Assembly: GCA_033964015.1 (NCBI GenBank) | Contig: CM066925.1 | Span: 5,102,523-5,166,522 of the forward strand | Origin: Scolanthus callimorphus | Taxonomy: Eukaryota; Cnidaria; Anthozoa; Actiniaria; Edwardsiidae | Length of the DNA stretch: 64,000 nt | Direction: 5' to 3' | Part shown: piece by piece, positions 35,198-45,036 of the stretch | Numbering within the stretch: position 1 is the stretch's first letter | Layout of the letters: every line of letters starts with the position of its first letter | Made by a program: the position numbers and the translations under genes | Notes under the pieces: model-generated | Told to the model about the DNA's origin: nothing | Databases searched by the model: none | What the model saw: only the letters and a program-made list of their open reading frames with translations

Positions 35198-35588
35198 GTC
35201 CTTTAGAATTGGACCGCCTAGCACAATCGGCCACCCTAGACCACCAGGCACTCGCAATCCAACAAGTCGTCCTGGCATTCCAGATATGATGGGACCATCA
35301 GCTGGCTACCCTAGGCCACCAGGCACCCGCAATCCAGCAAGTCCTCCAGGTATTCCAGATATGACTGGACCACCAGGTGGCTACTATAGGCCACCAGGCA
35401 CCGCATTCCCACAAGTTCTCCTGGTATTCCAGATATGATTGGACCAGTTGGCCGATACGGCTACCCTAAGCCACCAGGCACCAACAATCCCACAGGTCCT
35501 ACTGTTTTCCACTTATGATTGGACCAGCGGGCCCAGCTGGATACCCTAGGTCACCAGGCTCCCCGGCCGACCTGAAATGCCAGGACGC
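35198..35588 (+). CDS. Pro/Gly-rich repeat exon with two apparent frameshifts
   Basis: Acceptor TTTTCCAG ends at 35197, and a good donor GTGAGT starts at 35589. The exon encodes about four units of some 25 residues with the pattern GYPRPPGTRNP, then PPGIPDMTGP. The repeat is collagen-like in composition but not a strict Gly-X-Y helix. Comparing units, one base appears missing near 35402 and one near 35505, so no single frame runs through. If both are errors, the exon would be 393 bases with phase 2 on each side, joining in frame to the WAP exon. A second donor, GTAAGC at 35611, gives a worse phase. It may be a linker that extends the adhesive domains. Frame damage could be real decay or sequencing indels. 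Confidence 0.5.
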
Positions 35589-36323
35589 GTGAGTGCAGCA
35601 GGACGGTCAGGTAAGCAGAACCCACAGTCTAAGTTCGAGGCGTTTGGGCACCCTGTTGTAATTAAGGGTACCAGTTCTACGTTCGTGCTAAATAAGAAAA
35701 CATAGCTGACTGATCGAACTCTCACAAGGTTGTTCTAAGATGAGCGCATTTTCTGTTTGGCACATAGCTCTAGCGTTCCACTGACCTATGTGCTTTAGAG
35801 ACTAGTCCATGCATAGCCTTGTAGACAATCAGTAGTATCTCGTAAAAATTGCGTTGCAGCTAACAGGAGACTGAGTTCAGCTACAGAATAGGAGTAATTC
35901 AAAACTTGTTATTTGCTACGTTAATGAAGCGGGCTCCAGAGTTCGGCACAAAGATTTGGGAATCAAGATAACAAAGAGCTGAAGCTGCTATCTATTTTTG
36001 AAGTGATAGATCGACAACAGTCGAATCAGCCTTTCAAAACATGTAGAAGTAGGTTGAAGACAACAAGGCAAAACGGATTTTTTAAACGACACTGTCGAGA
36101 GTTGGAAATAACTTCTCAAGCGAATCATTTTTTTCACGCTTATGTCTTTTATTTGTTTTTGGTTCAAGGTTATTGTGTTATGACTCAGAAGTATTAGTTG
36201 GAACAGGGAAATAAGTCGTTTCCAGACTCCAAACTGTTCTGACCCAGAGAATCTTTTCACCTTCGTAACACAAAAAAAGACACTAATACTGTCTTTTCAA
36301 TTCGTTTTCCATATGTTTCACAG

Positions 36324-36481
36324 GCCCATGGTGTCTAATATTTGCCCTAAAGTGTCCGTTTATGACGCTAGCAAGATATGTAACTTTCATGGCAACTGTA
36401 CAGCCGATAGTGACTGCCAACATGGTTTCTTGTGTTGCCCGACTACATGTGGCGTAGAGTGCAGAAAACCTACCACAACAG
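36324..36481 (+). CDS. WAP four-disulfide core domain exon
   Basis: Bounded by acceptor TTTCACAG (ending 36323) and donor GTACTA at 36482. It encodes one whey-acidic-protein domain: CPKVSVYD, then CNFHGNCTADSDCQHGFLCC and CGVEC before RKP. All eight cysteines of the four-disulfide core are present, including the central CC pair and the CG-x-x-C close. WAP domains occur in secreted protease inhibitors and in many multidomain extracellular proteins of invertebrates. The inhibitory loop is not distinctive enough to predict a target. Phase on leaving is 1, which fits the VWA exon at 53372 across a 16.9-kb intron filled with mobile DNA. Confidence 0.85.
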
Positions 36482-36952
36482 GTACTATTCGTTTTTCCTT
36501 GCAAAATCCAAATTGAAATTAACGCGAAAGTTCGCAACTTGTATCTTATCTATACTACTAGTTGCAGCTCTCGCTAAAAGTGCCCACGAGCAATAGAACA
36601 GTGAGAGACATGTTATTGCCCTTTTGAATAATGTTAGTTCCTCTGAGTCAGTTTTTATAGTCAAGAAGAAGCGTGCGTCAAACAAAAACCTTGAGCAGGA
36701 CGATGCGCTCCGATTTCATTTGGGCGACTATAGGTCATTTTAGAGACAGATCTACCTCTAAATTTTATGTAAAGGTGCATTTCCATGAGCATATGAACAA
36801 GCTAAATCACTGTGATAGCAATGGTTGTGTAAAAATAACAGCGCGAGAAATATACACAAACATAGCATCGCGGCGTTGGCTACACGGGCGCACTTCAGAA
36901 GTGGACCAGGGTCAAATAGTAGATTTCTCTTCTGATACTGATAGTTTGTAAG
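36482..36952. other. Start of the WAP-VWA intron
   Basis: Unique-looking AT-rich intron sequence. A 92-codon frame (36673-36951) has no recognised motif and no good splice borders, so it is not called. Confidence 0.4.
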
Positions 36953-37506
36953 TATTCTCACTTGGGAAATAGTGTGCGACATATAATATATATTTACATA
37001 ATCAATTCAGTTGGTTTTGAGATCTCACGCTAGATGCCGCTTTCTGGTTACGCTCCTCAACAAGGTCAAGACTTCCTTCAAATCCACCTTCAAGAATAAA
37101 AGTCTACTCCTTCTTCGTTTACATCTCCTCTCCTTTCCCGTAAGCTCGAGTAAGTATTATTGGTGCTGTTTTAGCTTGGCTTGTGGTTGCTTGGCTTGGT
37201 GCTTTTTCGAAGTTGTGTAATGTGCTTCAAGTTATGTTTATTCGGCTATTAGCTTAAAACCGGAGTCTGTTCTATTTTGTTTTATAGGTTTCCAGTGGAA
37301 CCCATGTGCTTTGCCTGTCGCATTTCACTCGTTCTTAAACCGTCCTAAGTTCGTCGGAGTTTGGCCAGTTATTACGCAAGATTACGACCACGCGCGTCTC
37401 CTGTCGGTGTTTCGGGGCATTTCCACTCTCTCGAGCTCTACTTGTTTCTGGCATCTTTCGTCGTTCATAAAGAAACTCGCCGGAACAGAACTCGGCTAAC
37501 GCTCCG

Positions 37507-38134
37507 TGTCGCGATCTCGACACGCCAGCAGACACGGGGTGTTGTGGGGTCTACTTCGCCAGCTCAACCACAGTGCGGCGAACAAACTTGATTTTATAGC
37601 CTTTATTCGATCAGCTTATTTACAGCACAAGCGGTGAAAACTACAGGATTGAAATACAATAATTACACATTAAAACTGGACTTATAACGATAACTGATGT
37701 AAAATCACAAATCAAAAATAGACACATTGTCAAAGAACTTACATCTGATCCTGTCTCTATGACTTGAGAAACTTCACAAACTCTGTATGACTATGTAACT
37801 CCTTGAAAGTGCAAAGACTCCTTATGGACACTCCCAGTTTTACTCCGTATGATTTCGATACTCCTATTGACTCCGATTAGTAACTCAACTCTGACTTATA
37901 ACTCCACCACTAACTTCAACTGCTAACTCCGACTCTAAACAATGTGCTTTGTGGACGGCTTATATATGCTTTAGCGCTAAATGGTATTTTTAAAACGAAT
38001 CAAATGTCACTCACTACTATCTAACTGACAAACAATCAATTTAAGGAAACCGAGGATTTTATAGAATCTTACATGGAAAACAAAGAACTGTTGAAAATGC
38101 CATATGAGAGTTCGTGGTGCGCGAGTTCATGACA
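37507..38134 (-). repeat. BEL/Pao 3' LTR
   Basis: The copy downstream of integrase. It differs from the other LTR by about four substitutions and three small indels over 630 bp. One visible difference is TCGCCAGCTC here against TCGCGAGCTC there. No promoter element was assigned with confidence, although GCTTATATATGC near 37960 could supply a TATA box in either sense. Confidence 0.95.
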
Positions 38135-38167
38135 CTCCTCGCCCAAGGATGGCATACATCCTTGTTA

Positions 38168-39637
38168 TTAGTGATACTGTTCTCTGTACTCTTTACTCCT
38201 GTTTTGTACCTCCTTTTCTGTCGACTCCGCTGGTACTAAAAGCACAAGCTCCTTTATCGGTCGAAGATACGTTTTCCTTTCTCCCTCTTTAATTACAGCT
38301 ATCTTAGCTTTTCTAACTAAACCGTCGTCGCTTTGGATCGCCTCAATAACTTGACCGAGCGGCCAGTTGTTTCGGTGTTCCTGCTCATCTTTCATCAGCA
38401 CTACATCTCCTTCTTGTAGATTTCTCGTAGTTTCTCGCCACTTCTGCCTGGGTTGCAGGTTGTGGAGGTACTCGCGGCGCCATCTGGACCAGAAGACATC
38501 GGCCAGGTACTGTGTACGTCTCCAGCGACGGCGCGCATAGATATCGACCGGAAGGAAGTTACCTGGTGGGGGTCCAGAAGGTCGCGTCTTCATAGTCAGC
38601 AACATAGCGGGAGATAGCGGCTGTGGGTCGTCTACATCTGATGGTATAGTAGATATTGGTCTGGAGTTGACAATAGCGACCACTTCAGCCATTAGTGTCA
38701 CAAGCAGCTCGTGCGTCAGTTGGGTGCTACCGAGCTCTGCAAACATGGCGTTCAGCACTTTGCGGATTGTGTTTATTTGCCTCTCCCAGACACCTCCGAA
38801 ATGAGATGCATGAGGAGGGTTGAGCTCCCACTTACATCCTTGCTCCGCCAAGAACTTCTCCACTTTCTCTTTATCCATCTCTCGTAGGGCCTCGTCTAAC
38901 TCTGTCTTTGCTCCGACAAAGTTGGTGCCGCGATCGCACTTCAGGAGTGAGGCGTTTCCTCGTAGGGCAAAGAATCTCCTAAGTGCGCAGATGAATGCGC
39001 TCGCATCCATTGCCTCGAGTACTTCTATGTGGATTGCTCTGCTGCTGAGGCACGTAAGAACGAGGCCCCATCGCTTCGCATTGGCCACTCCTCCCCTTGT
39101 CTTCCGCGTACACACTGCCCAAGGACCAAACACATCAAATCCAACGGAGCTGAACGGGGCGCACGCTTGGGTTCTATCTAGTGGTAGGTCGGCCATGTGT
39201 TGCTCAAGGGGGCGCCCGCGCAATTTCTTGCATACTACGCACCTTGCGATGACTTTTGCAACATTGCTGTGGGCTCCGATGATCCAGTACCCTCCCTGGC
39301 GAACTGCGCCTCCCGTGATTTGTCTCCCTTGGTGGTGGACTTTATGGTGGAAGTGATCGATGACCAGGTGCGATAAGTGGTGATCCTTTGGAAGAAGTGC
39401 GGGGTGTTTCTCAGCAAACTCCAGCTCAGAACGTCTTAGACGACCTCCTACCCTTATGACTCCTTCGTCGTCGACAAACGGATCTAAACTGTATAGTTGT
39501 GAGTGCTTCAGTGCCGTCTTTCTCTTGCGCTCGTGTGCGCGTTCGTCGTCTCCTGGTTCGACTGAAGAGGCGACGTTAATGACAGCCATTTCCTCGACAA
39601 AGACATCTTGTTGCACAGCACGAACTATTACCGTCAT
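38168..39637 (-). CDS. pol: BEL/Pao integrase region of pol
   Basis: A 489-codon frame. The zinc-binding part has a His pair in HFHHKVHHQGRQ and a Cys pair in ARCVVCKKLRG. The catalytic core shows the three acidic positions: VGFDVFGP, LLKCDRGTNFVGA and, after HASHFGG, VWERQINTIRK. The C-terminal part has the Pao-type FWSRWRREYLHNLQPRQKW block. It would insert the reverse-transcribed copy into chromosomal DNA. The frame runs to its natural stop near the polypurine tract and appears whole, but it is out of frame by one base with the preceding pol segment (apparent one-base loss near 39676). No true start codon is expected, since pol is made as a polyprotein. Confidence 0.93.
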   Translation of the reverse strand: MTVIVRAVQQDVFVEEMAVINVASSVEPGDDERAHERKRKTALKHSQLYSLDPFVDDEGVIRVGGRLRRSELEFAEKHPALLPKDHHLSHLVIDHFHHKVHHQGRQITGGAVRQGGYWIIGAHSNVAKVIARCVVCKKLRGRPLEQHMADLPLDRTQACAPFSSVGFDVFGPWAVCTRKTRGGVANAKRWGLVLTCLSSRAIHIEVLEAMDASAFICALRRFFALRGNASLLKCDRGTNFVGAKTELDEALREMDKEKVEKFLAEQGCKWELNPPHASHFGGVWERQINTIRKVLNAMFAELGSTQLTHELLVTLMAEVVAIVNSRPISTIPSDVDDPQPLSPAMLLTMKTRPSGPPPGNFLPVDIYARRRWRRTQYLADVFWSRWRREYLHNLQPRQKWRETTRNLQEGDVVLMKDEQEHRNNWPLGQVIEAIQSDDGLVRKAKIAVIKEGERKTYLRPIKELVLLVPAESTEKEVQNRSKEYREQYH

Positions 39638-40035
39638 TGCTGGTTTAGGATCTCGACTGAAGGCGCGGACAACGTTTGGTCTTCAGCTTTGCTTTTCGTA
39701 CTTCTCCGCGTGCTTATCTTACTCACGTCTCCTCGCCGTTGTTTGAACGCTCTTATTTTCAGGATGAGATGTGCGAGTGCGCGCTGCAGAGAAACAAGAC
39801 TTGAAAATCGAGAAAATCTGTCTGCTCCTAGGATGTTATTCTTCGTTATTCCTATCTTTAGCGAGGCGATTTCTCTTCTTACTTCGGGATCACCGTCGTT
39901 CGGGGCTTCTATGTCAGATGGTGCGTCAATAGTCTCACCGTTCCTGAGAAATTCGGGACCGTTGATCCAGGTGGACTCCATTAGCCTTTTGGGCTTAACA
40001 CCTCGAGTTGCTTGATCGGCGGGGTATACTTCCAT
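39634..40035 (-). CDS. pol: BEL/Pao pol linker between RNase H and integrase
   Basis: A 133-codon frame holding the stretch that joins RNase H to integrase in Pao elements, with VYPADQATRGVKP and then ESTWINGPEFL, a conserved Pao pattern. It is shifted by one base from RNase H at a four-base G run (plus strand, 40021-40024) and by one base from integrase near 39676. Both junctions look like loss of a single base. It has no enzymatic motif of its own. Confidence 0.85.
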   Translation of the reverse strand: MEVYPADQATRGVKPKRLMESTWINGPEFLRNGETIDAPSDIEAPNDGDPEVRREIASLKIGITKNNILGADRFSRFSSLVSLQRALAHLILKIRAFKQRRGDVSKISTRRSTKSKAEDQTLSAPSVEILNQQ

Positions 40036-40508
40036 TGATGTGGCTGGGAAGCACTGCGTATCGCTTGCGCCCTGTTAGCTACGTACACATGAAAGCGTCT
40101 GGTGTCACTCCTGATATAGCCTAAAACCACTTTAGAATCTGTGTAGTACGTCACCTCCGCTAGGTCTAAATCGATCTCCTTCGTGACCTTACGCACGGCT
40201 TCGATTGCGAGGACGGCGCCGCACAGCTCTAGGCGTGGGATACTTGTGGGTTGGATAGGGGCTACCTTGGCTTGACCGTATACGAGGCGTACACTAGACT
40301 CGTCGCGCTCGTTGAAGAGGCGGAGATAAACTGCCACTCCGATAGCATCTTGACTAGCGTCTGAGAATGCGTGTAGCTCCGCTTTTGCGACGTTTCCAAA
40401 GCCTTCGGGCTTGTAGCATCTAGGTACACAGACACTTTCGAGGTCTTGCAAGGAGTCTCTCCACGTGCTCCACCGGCGTGCGAGCGAGTCCGGCAGGGGT
40501 CGTCCCAT
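39981..40508 (-). CDS. pol: BEL/Pao RNase H region of pol
   Basis: A 175-codon frame. The catalytic pattern is visible as AFSDASQDAIGVAVY (first Asp), PRLELCGAVLAIEAV (Glu) and VTYYTDSKVVLGYI (second Asp). The N-terminal DSLARRWSTWRDSL is the connection segment after the reverse transcriptase. It would degrade the RNA strand during copying. It is separated from the reverse-transcriptase frame by an apparent one-base loss at a four-base G run (plus strand, about 40496) and from the linker at 40021-40024. Confidence 0.92.
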   Translation of the reverse strand: MGRPLPDSLARRWSTWRDSLQDLESVCVPRCYKPEGFGNVAKAELHAFSDASQDAIGVAVYLRLFNERDESSVRLVYGQAKVAPIQPTSIPRLELCGAVLAIEAVRKVTKEIDLDLAEVTYYTDSKVVLGYIRSDTRRFHVYVANRAQAIRSASQPHQWKYTPPIKQLEVLSPKG

Positions 40509-41812
40509 CCGAGGGGGGTGTCTGCGTTCGTGCGCTTTCCCATGGCTACCAGTTGTTGGAGAAGCTTACGCCCCTCTAGCACAGACGGGGCCGCGAAACC
40601 CAGGGGATCGTACACGGAGTTCACTATCGATAACACACCCCTTCTCGTAAATGGTTTGTCAGCGAGGGACACCTTGAACGTAAAACTATCTTGCTGTAGA
40701 TCCCAGTGTACACCGAGGGATCGCTGTACTGGTAGTGTGTCGTTGCGCAAATCTAGGTCTCTTATGTCTTTAGCGCGGTCCTCAGCGGGAAATGCTTCTA
40801 CTACGGCCGGTACGTTTGACACGACTTTATGGAGCCTAAGGTTTCGTGTGGCGAGGATGTCCTGTGTTTGCGCTACAAGATCTATAGCCTGCTGGGCAGT
40901 GGGGACAGACACTAGGCCGTCGTCAACATAGAAATTGCGTTTGACAAATTCCTTAACTTTTTCTGAGCAGTGCTCCTCGCCTTGGTCTACTGTTTTTCTA
41001 AGGCCAAACGTTGCTATTGCGAGGCTTGGACCGTTACCGAAAAGATGTACGTTCATCCTATACTCTATGATTCCCTTATCGGGGTCATTGTCTTTATACC
41101 ATAGAAATCTAAGAAAGTCTCTCTGCTCTGGGTTGACATGGAAAGAATGGAACATCTGTTCCACGTCACTCATGACTGCAACACTTTCTTTGCGAAAACG
41201 CATTAGTACCCCTAGAAGACTGTTCATTTGATCCGGCCCGGGGATAAGAACCTTATTTAGAGACACCCCTTGGAATTCTAACGAACTGTCAAAGACTGCT
41301 CTTATAGATCCGGGCTTTTTGGGATGATAAACTCCGAAATGACTAAGGTAAAATGCGCGGCCGGTTGGCGCTTGGAGTTCTTCTTGGGGTACTGGTGAGG
41401 CGTGACCTTTATCTATAACTTTGCCCATGAACTCCAGATAGTGAGACTTCATCTCCGGTTTGCGCTTAAAAGTCTTCAGCAGGCCTTGTAGACGATTCTC
41501 TGCTTGACTTCGGTTGTTTGGCATTTTCGTCTCGGGGTCTCTGAAGGGCAGCGGCATCTCCCAGTTACCATTGGCGTTTCTATGGATACCAGCCTCCATT
41601 ATCTCTAAGAACCTTTTATCCTCCATGGACAGGGTGGGCTCGTTGTCGTCCCTTGTTGTGCAGAACACGTCGGAGGTAGCTCCGCTTTCCTCTCCTAAGC
41701 CCTCCCTCACTGTGATGGTGTTTGGACATGGTACGTACTCTGCGTCTTGTGTGCTTATACCTGTGCGGTGGGTGCGTATGTGCTTAGGGCCGCCGGCCAT
41801 GTCGAGGCACAC
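40262..41812 (-). CDS. pol: BEL/Pao reverse transcriptase region of pol
   Basis: A 516-codon frame; the reverse transcriptase fills about residues 130-400. Landmarks are GVYHPKKPGSIRAVFDSS, SDVEQMFHSFHV (first catalytic Asp region), LFGNGPSLAIATF and FYVDDGLVS with the YVDD catalytic pair near residue 294. A DPLGFAAPSVLEGR block typical of Pao elements follows. The last third beyond about 40496 is out of frame and non-functional; the true continuation is in the RNase H frame. Upstream, the joint with protease shows an apparent one-base loss in a CACACAC tract near 41835. Confidence 0.93.
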   Translation of the reverse strand: MCLDMAGGPKHIRTHRTGISTQDAEYVPCPNTITVREGLGEESGATSDVFCTTRDDNEPTLSMEDKRFLEIMEAGIHRNANGNWEMPLPFRDPETKMPNNRSQAENRLQGLLKTFKRKPEMKSHYLEFMGKVIDKGHASPVPQEELQAPTGRAFYLSHFGVYHPKKPGSIRAVFDSSLEFQGVSLNKVLIPGPDQMNSLLGVLMRFRKESVAVMSDVEQMFHSFHVNPEQRDFLRFLWYKDNDPDKGIIEYRMNVHLFGNGPSLAIATFGLRKTVDQGEEHCSEKVKEFVKRNFYVDDGLVSVPTAQQAIDLVAQTQDILATRNLRLHKVVSNVPAVVEAFPAEDRAKDIRDLDLRNDTLPVQRSLGVHWDLQQDSFTFKVSLADKPFTRRGVLSIVNSVYDPLGFAAPSVLEGRKLLQQLVAMGKRTNADTPLGWDDPCRTRSHAGGARGETPCKTSKVSVYLDATSPKALETSQKRSYTHSQTLVKMLSEWQFISASSTSATSLVYASYTVKPR

Positions 41813-43986
41813 TTGTCCCGAGATCGTCCAACCCAGTGTGTGTCTCTCTGCGCCGAGGGAGCGCCTCTGGGACCGTTTCTGAACTCACGAACTTTGAGCA
41901 GCTCGGGCGCGTCCCGTCCGATCAGTAGGTGGATGCCCGCGTGCTCGTCGACTGCTGGGATTTTAGCGGCGACTCCACGTAAGTGCGGGAATCTCCTCGC
42001 CGTCTCAGGTGTGGGTATTTCGCGCCTGTCGGAGGGTATGTTGTCGCACTCGACGAGGGTTGGCAGCTCGGCGGTTTGACCGTTCAGAGAGCTCACGACC
42101 AGGCTAGTAACGCGACGCCCATACTTCTCCTCTTTATCTCCGCTGCAGGTGGAAAGGTAGTACTTTTCATGCGAACTCTCCGCGCCTAACTGGTCGGCTA
42201 GTTGAGTGCTTATTAGCGAGGCGTTGCTCTGGTCATCAAGAATAGCGTACACGCGTTGCACGGATTTAGGGTCGCGCGTAGCGTAGATATCTATGAGAAC
42301 TATTTTACTGCACGATAACCCTCCCTCCTCTGCGGAGCAGACTGCTGTGCAGGTTGCCTTAACGTCCTGGGGCTTTTTCTCCGGTTTGTCTCTGTGCAAA
42401 AGGGCGATATGACGCTTGTCGCCGCAGATAGTGCAACTAGTCTCCGCTTTACATGCAGCGGCAATATGGTGCCCAGAGAGACACTTGAAACAGAGTCCCG
42501 CTTTGAAAATAAAGTTTGTTCGTTCTTCTAAACTTTTTGCGCCGAAGGCTTTGCATTCGGATAGTGTATGCCCCTCTCGCTCATGAAATTGACAGACCTT
42601 GCTATCTTTTTCTTTCTGGTTAGGCTGCGCGGGATTTGACTGCGCGGAATTGTGCTGCGCCGCTTCGTTCTTAGCGTGGGATGTGTTGGTCAAGAGCGCT
42701 TTGTTTGCGTTCGTTCCAATCTGCTGCGGTTTGGATTTAGGCGTTTGGGCCTGGGTTGGGACTCCCGCTGACAAATTGGGATAATTCTTAATTTTAGCTT
42801 GTCTCTCAACAGTTCTCTTGAAATGAGCAAAGCTGGGATAAAGATCGTTGTTTAACTCCCCAAATGTCACCACCTCCTTTTCCCACTTCCCCTTTAGCGA
42901 GGCTGGCAGTTTAGCCGCTATAGGCGCTATAGAACTAGGATAGTTTAGGCAGGCGAGACCGGGAAGATAAGCTATCTGACTTTCAACGTCAGCGCAAATA
43001 TCGGCAAAATATTGTAGTTTCGTGTTTTCGTTCTCCTTGAACTCTGCGGCGCGCGTTAACTTATCTAAGAGGGTGTTTGTTATGACAGCGGGGCTGCCAA
43101 AGCGCCTCTCCAATTCTTTCCACACGTCACGCAAAAGGCCTGTCGGATTATTTTGTATTCTCTTCCTAAAATTATCCACAACTTGTTGAACTTCACCCCC
43201 AGTATATTTGTGCAAATAGTTAATTTCCTGTTGCGGTGTGACGTTTGCGTCCTGAATCATTGCTTGGAAAGCGGATTTCCATGGATGAAAAAGCGTGGCG
43301 ATAAAAACGTCGGGGTGGCATTTTGGAAGACTTTGGCGTGCTAGGCTAGAGACTATTTGTTCATTTGAAGAGGTTAGAGCTTCAACAAGTTGACTCCCTG
43401 TTATCTCATGCACGAATGGCGTAGATGCTATCGCTGGTCTAAGCGCGGACAGGGGACTGGGCAGAGGTTTAGCGTGATCTCCTACTGTATTTGCTGTACG
43501 CGGCGGGCTGGGATCGATTGCGCTAATATTCGGAAATTCCCGAGAGACATTTACTATGGGCGTAGTGCTAGCGTTTATCCAGGCGCTAACTTTGCTTTCA
43601 GGCAAATGTTCGGGCACCCCCTCCAGTACATCCACTCCCTCCTCCCCATGTTCGTCCTTTAGCGCTTCGTCTAACGCCTCTAATTTAGCGTCTGCTACTG
43701 CTTCTTTTTGCGCCGCCGAGAGAAAAGCCATTTCGCGCTCGAACTCCAGTTCGCGTTGTTTAAGTTCCATTTTTTTCTCTGCTATTGTGCGTTCAAATTG
43801 AGCTTCCTTTTTTGCGGCAGCGGCTTCTGTCAACACGCGCAGTCTTGCCGAGCTTGATGTTGATGCGCCTGATAACCTCGAGCTCTTAGCAGACTTGACA
43901 GATCGCGGCGTTTTTGCTTGCGAGCGTGGCTTTGACTTCTCCGACGATTTGTCGGAGAGCCGATACTTTATTTTGTTCATCAACAT
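41755..43986 (-). CDS. gag-pro: BEL/Pao Gag and protease
   Basis: A 743-codon frame. Residues about 70-120 are a charged coiled-coil-like stretch (AEKKMELKQRELEFEREMAF). Residues about 210-350 fit the capsid-like domain of BEL Gag (TLFHPWKSAFQAMI, GEVQQVVDNF, LERRFG). Zinc knuckles lie at about 465 (CQFHEREGHTLSEC) and 498-520 (CFKCLSGHHIAAAC, CTICGDKRH). The aspartic-protease region begins near 580 with YAILDDQSNASLIS, where the usual D-S/T-G triad appears as DDQS, as in many Pao elements. It would form the particle and cut the polyprotein. The C-terminal 25 or so residues are out of frame after 41835. Confidence 0.92.
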   Translation of the reverse strand: MLMNKIKYRLSDKSSEKSKPRSQAKTPRSVKSAKSSRLSGASTSSSARLRVLTEAAAAKKEAQFERTIAEKKMELKQRELEFEREMAFLSAAQKEAVADAKLEALDEALKDEHGEEGVDVLEGVPEHLPESKVSAWINASTTPIVNVSREFPNISAIDPSPPRTANTVGDHAKPLPSPLSALRPAIASTPFVHEITGSQLVEALTSSNEQIVSSLARQSLPKCHPDVFIATLFHPWKSAFQAMIQDANVTPQQEINYLHKYTGGEVQQVVDNFRKRIQNNPTGLLRDVWKELERRFGSPAVITNTLLDKLTRAAEFKENENTKLQYFADICADVESQIAYLPGLACLNYPSSIAPIAAKLPASLKGKWEKEVVTFGELNNDLYPSFAHFKRTVERQAKIKNYPNLSAGVPTQAQTPKSKPQQIGTNANKALLTNTSHAKNEAAQHNSAQSNPAQPNQKEKDSKVCQFHEREGHTLSECKAFGAKSLEERTNFIFKAGLCFKCLSGHHIAAACKAETSCTICGDKRHIALLHRDKPEKKPQDVKATCTAVCSAEEGGLSCSKIVLIDIYATRDPKSVQRVYAILDDQSNASLISTQLADQLGAESSHEKYYLSTCSGDKEEKYGRRVTSLVVSSLNGQTAELPTLVECDNIPSDRREIPTPETARRFPHLRGVAAKIPAVDEHAGIHLLIGRDAPELLKVREFRNGPRGAPSAQRDTHWVGRSRDKCASTWPAALSTYAPTAQV

Positions 43987-44312
43987 AAAGCATAGTTCAA
44001 TAGTTTCTCATGTTGGGCTATTTCACTAGCCTCTTCAGTGAGCTCGTTATTCTTATCTTGTAGGCAGAGGCTAACCGCTTCTCGTATCACTACGTCATAG
44101 TTTTGAGTGATGGTCTCGAGATTAAGTAAATTATGGTTTTGTACGTGCTCTCCCAATTCTTCTGCGGTTTGTAAGGCCTCTCCTACATGTTCTGATAATT
44201 TCTTAAGTTCCTTTAATTTTTCCTCAACTGCGTTCTGGAGAGCTTTCCAAGTCAAAGTTATTTGGCGTTTTTCCGTTGGCTCACTCGGTTGTTCCTCAGC
44301 TGGTTGACTCAT
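43980..44312 (-). CDS. gag: BEL/Pao Gag N-terminal segment
   Basis: A 110-codon frame starting with MSQPAEEQ, 94 bases inside the upstream LTR. It is largely helical and acidic (KLKELKKLSEHVGEALQTAE). It overlaps the next frame by a few bases and is shifted by one base from it near 43985. This may be the true N-terminus of Gag cut off by a one-base loss, or a small separate frame. The first reading is preferred because every other joint in the element shifts in the same direction. Confidence 0.7.
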   Translation of the reverse strand: MSQPAEEQPSEPTEKRQITLTWKALQNAVEEKLKELKKLSEHVGEALQTAEELGEHVQNHNLLNLETITQNYDVVIREAVSLCLQDKNNELTEEASEIAQHEKLLNYALC

Positions 44313-44406
44313 GATTTCTTTTTTGAGCTCTCCTTAGTTAGAAAAAGGAATAAATACGGCTTACCTCCGGACTCCGTATGTTGAATTTTACCAACAGATT
44401 TTTCAC

Positions 44407-45036
44407 TGTCGCGATCTCGACACGCCAGCAGACACGGGGTGTTGTGGGGTCTACTTCGCGAGCTCAACCACAGTGCGGCAAACAAACTTGATTTTATAGC
44501 CTTTATTCGATCAGCTTATTTACAGCACAAGCGGTGAAAACTACAGGATTTAAATACAATAATTACACATTAAAACTGGACTTATAACGATATAACTGAT
44601 GTAAAATCACAAATCAAAAATAGACACATTGTCAAAGAACTTACATCTGATCCTGTCTCTATGACTTGAGAAACTTCACAAACTCTGTATGACTATGTAA
44701 CTCCTTGAAAGTGCAAAGACTCCTTATGGACACTCCCAGTTTTACTCCGTATGATTTCGATACTCCTATTCACTCCGATTAGTAACTCAACTCTGACTTA
44801 TAACTCCACCACTAACTTCAACTGCTAACTCCGACTCTAACAATGTGCTTTGTGGACGGCTTATATATGCTTTAGCGCTAAATGGTATTTTTAAAACGAA
44901 TCAAATGTCACTCACTACTATCTAACTGACAAACAATCAATTTTAAGGAAACCGAGGATTTTATAGAATCTTACATGGAAAACAAAGAACTGTTGAAAAT
45001 GCCATATGAGAGTTCGTGGTGCGCGAGTTCATGACA
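44407..45036 (-). repeat. BEL/Pao 5' LTR
   Basis: The copy upstream of Gag; it should drive transcription leftward. Same ends as the other LTR and about 99% identical to it. The sequence just inside (44380-44406, complement) would hold the tRNA primer-binding site, but I could not match it to a particular tRNA. Confidence 0.95.

Larger units (their letters stand above)
37507..45036 (-). mobile_element. Full-length BEL/Pao LTR retrotransposon
   Basis: A 7530-bp element with LTRs of 628 and 630 bp, beginning TGTCGCGATC and ending TTCATGACA on the plus strand. Direct 5-bp duplications CTCCG lie at 37502-37506 and 45037-45041, the size usual for BEL/Pao. Read on the minus strand, the order is gag, protease, reverse transcriptase, RNase H, integrase, which is the BEL/Pao order. 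A purine-rich GGGCGAGGAG adjoins the downstream LTR (38135-38144, complement) as polypurine tract. The coding region is split into frames that each shift by one base. The near-identical LTRs imply a recent insertion. Confidence 0.95.

Noticed and set aside
38820..39356. A 178-codon plus-strand frame
   Set aside because: It lies antisense inside the BEL integrase and reflects its codon bias.
40446..42079. Several plus-strand frames of 60-160 codons
   Set aside because: All are antisense to the BEL reverse transcriptase and protease.
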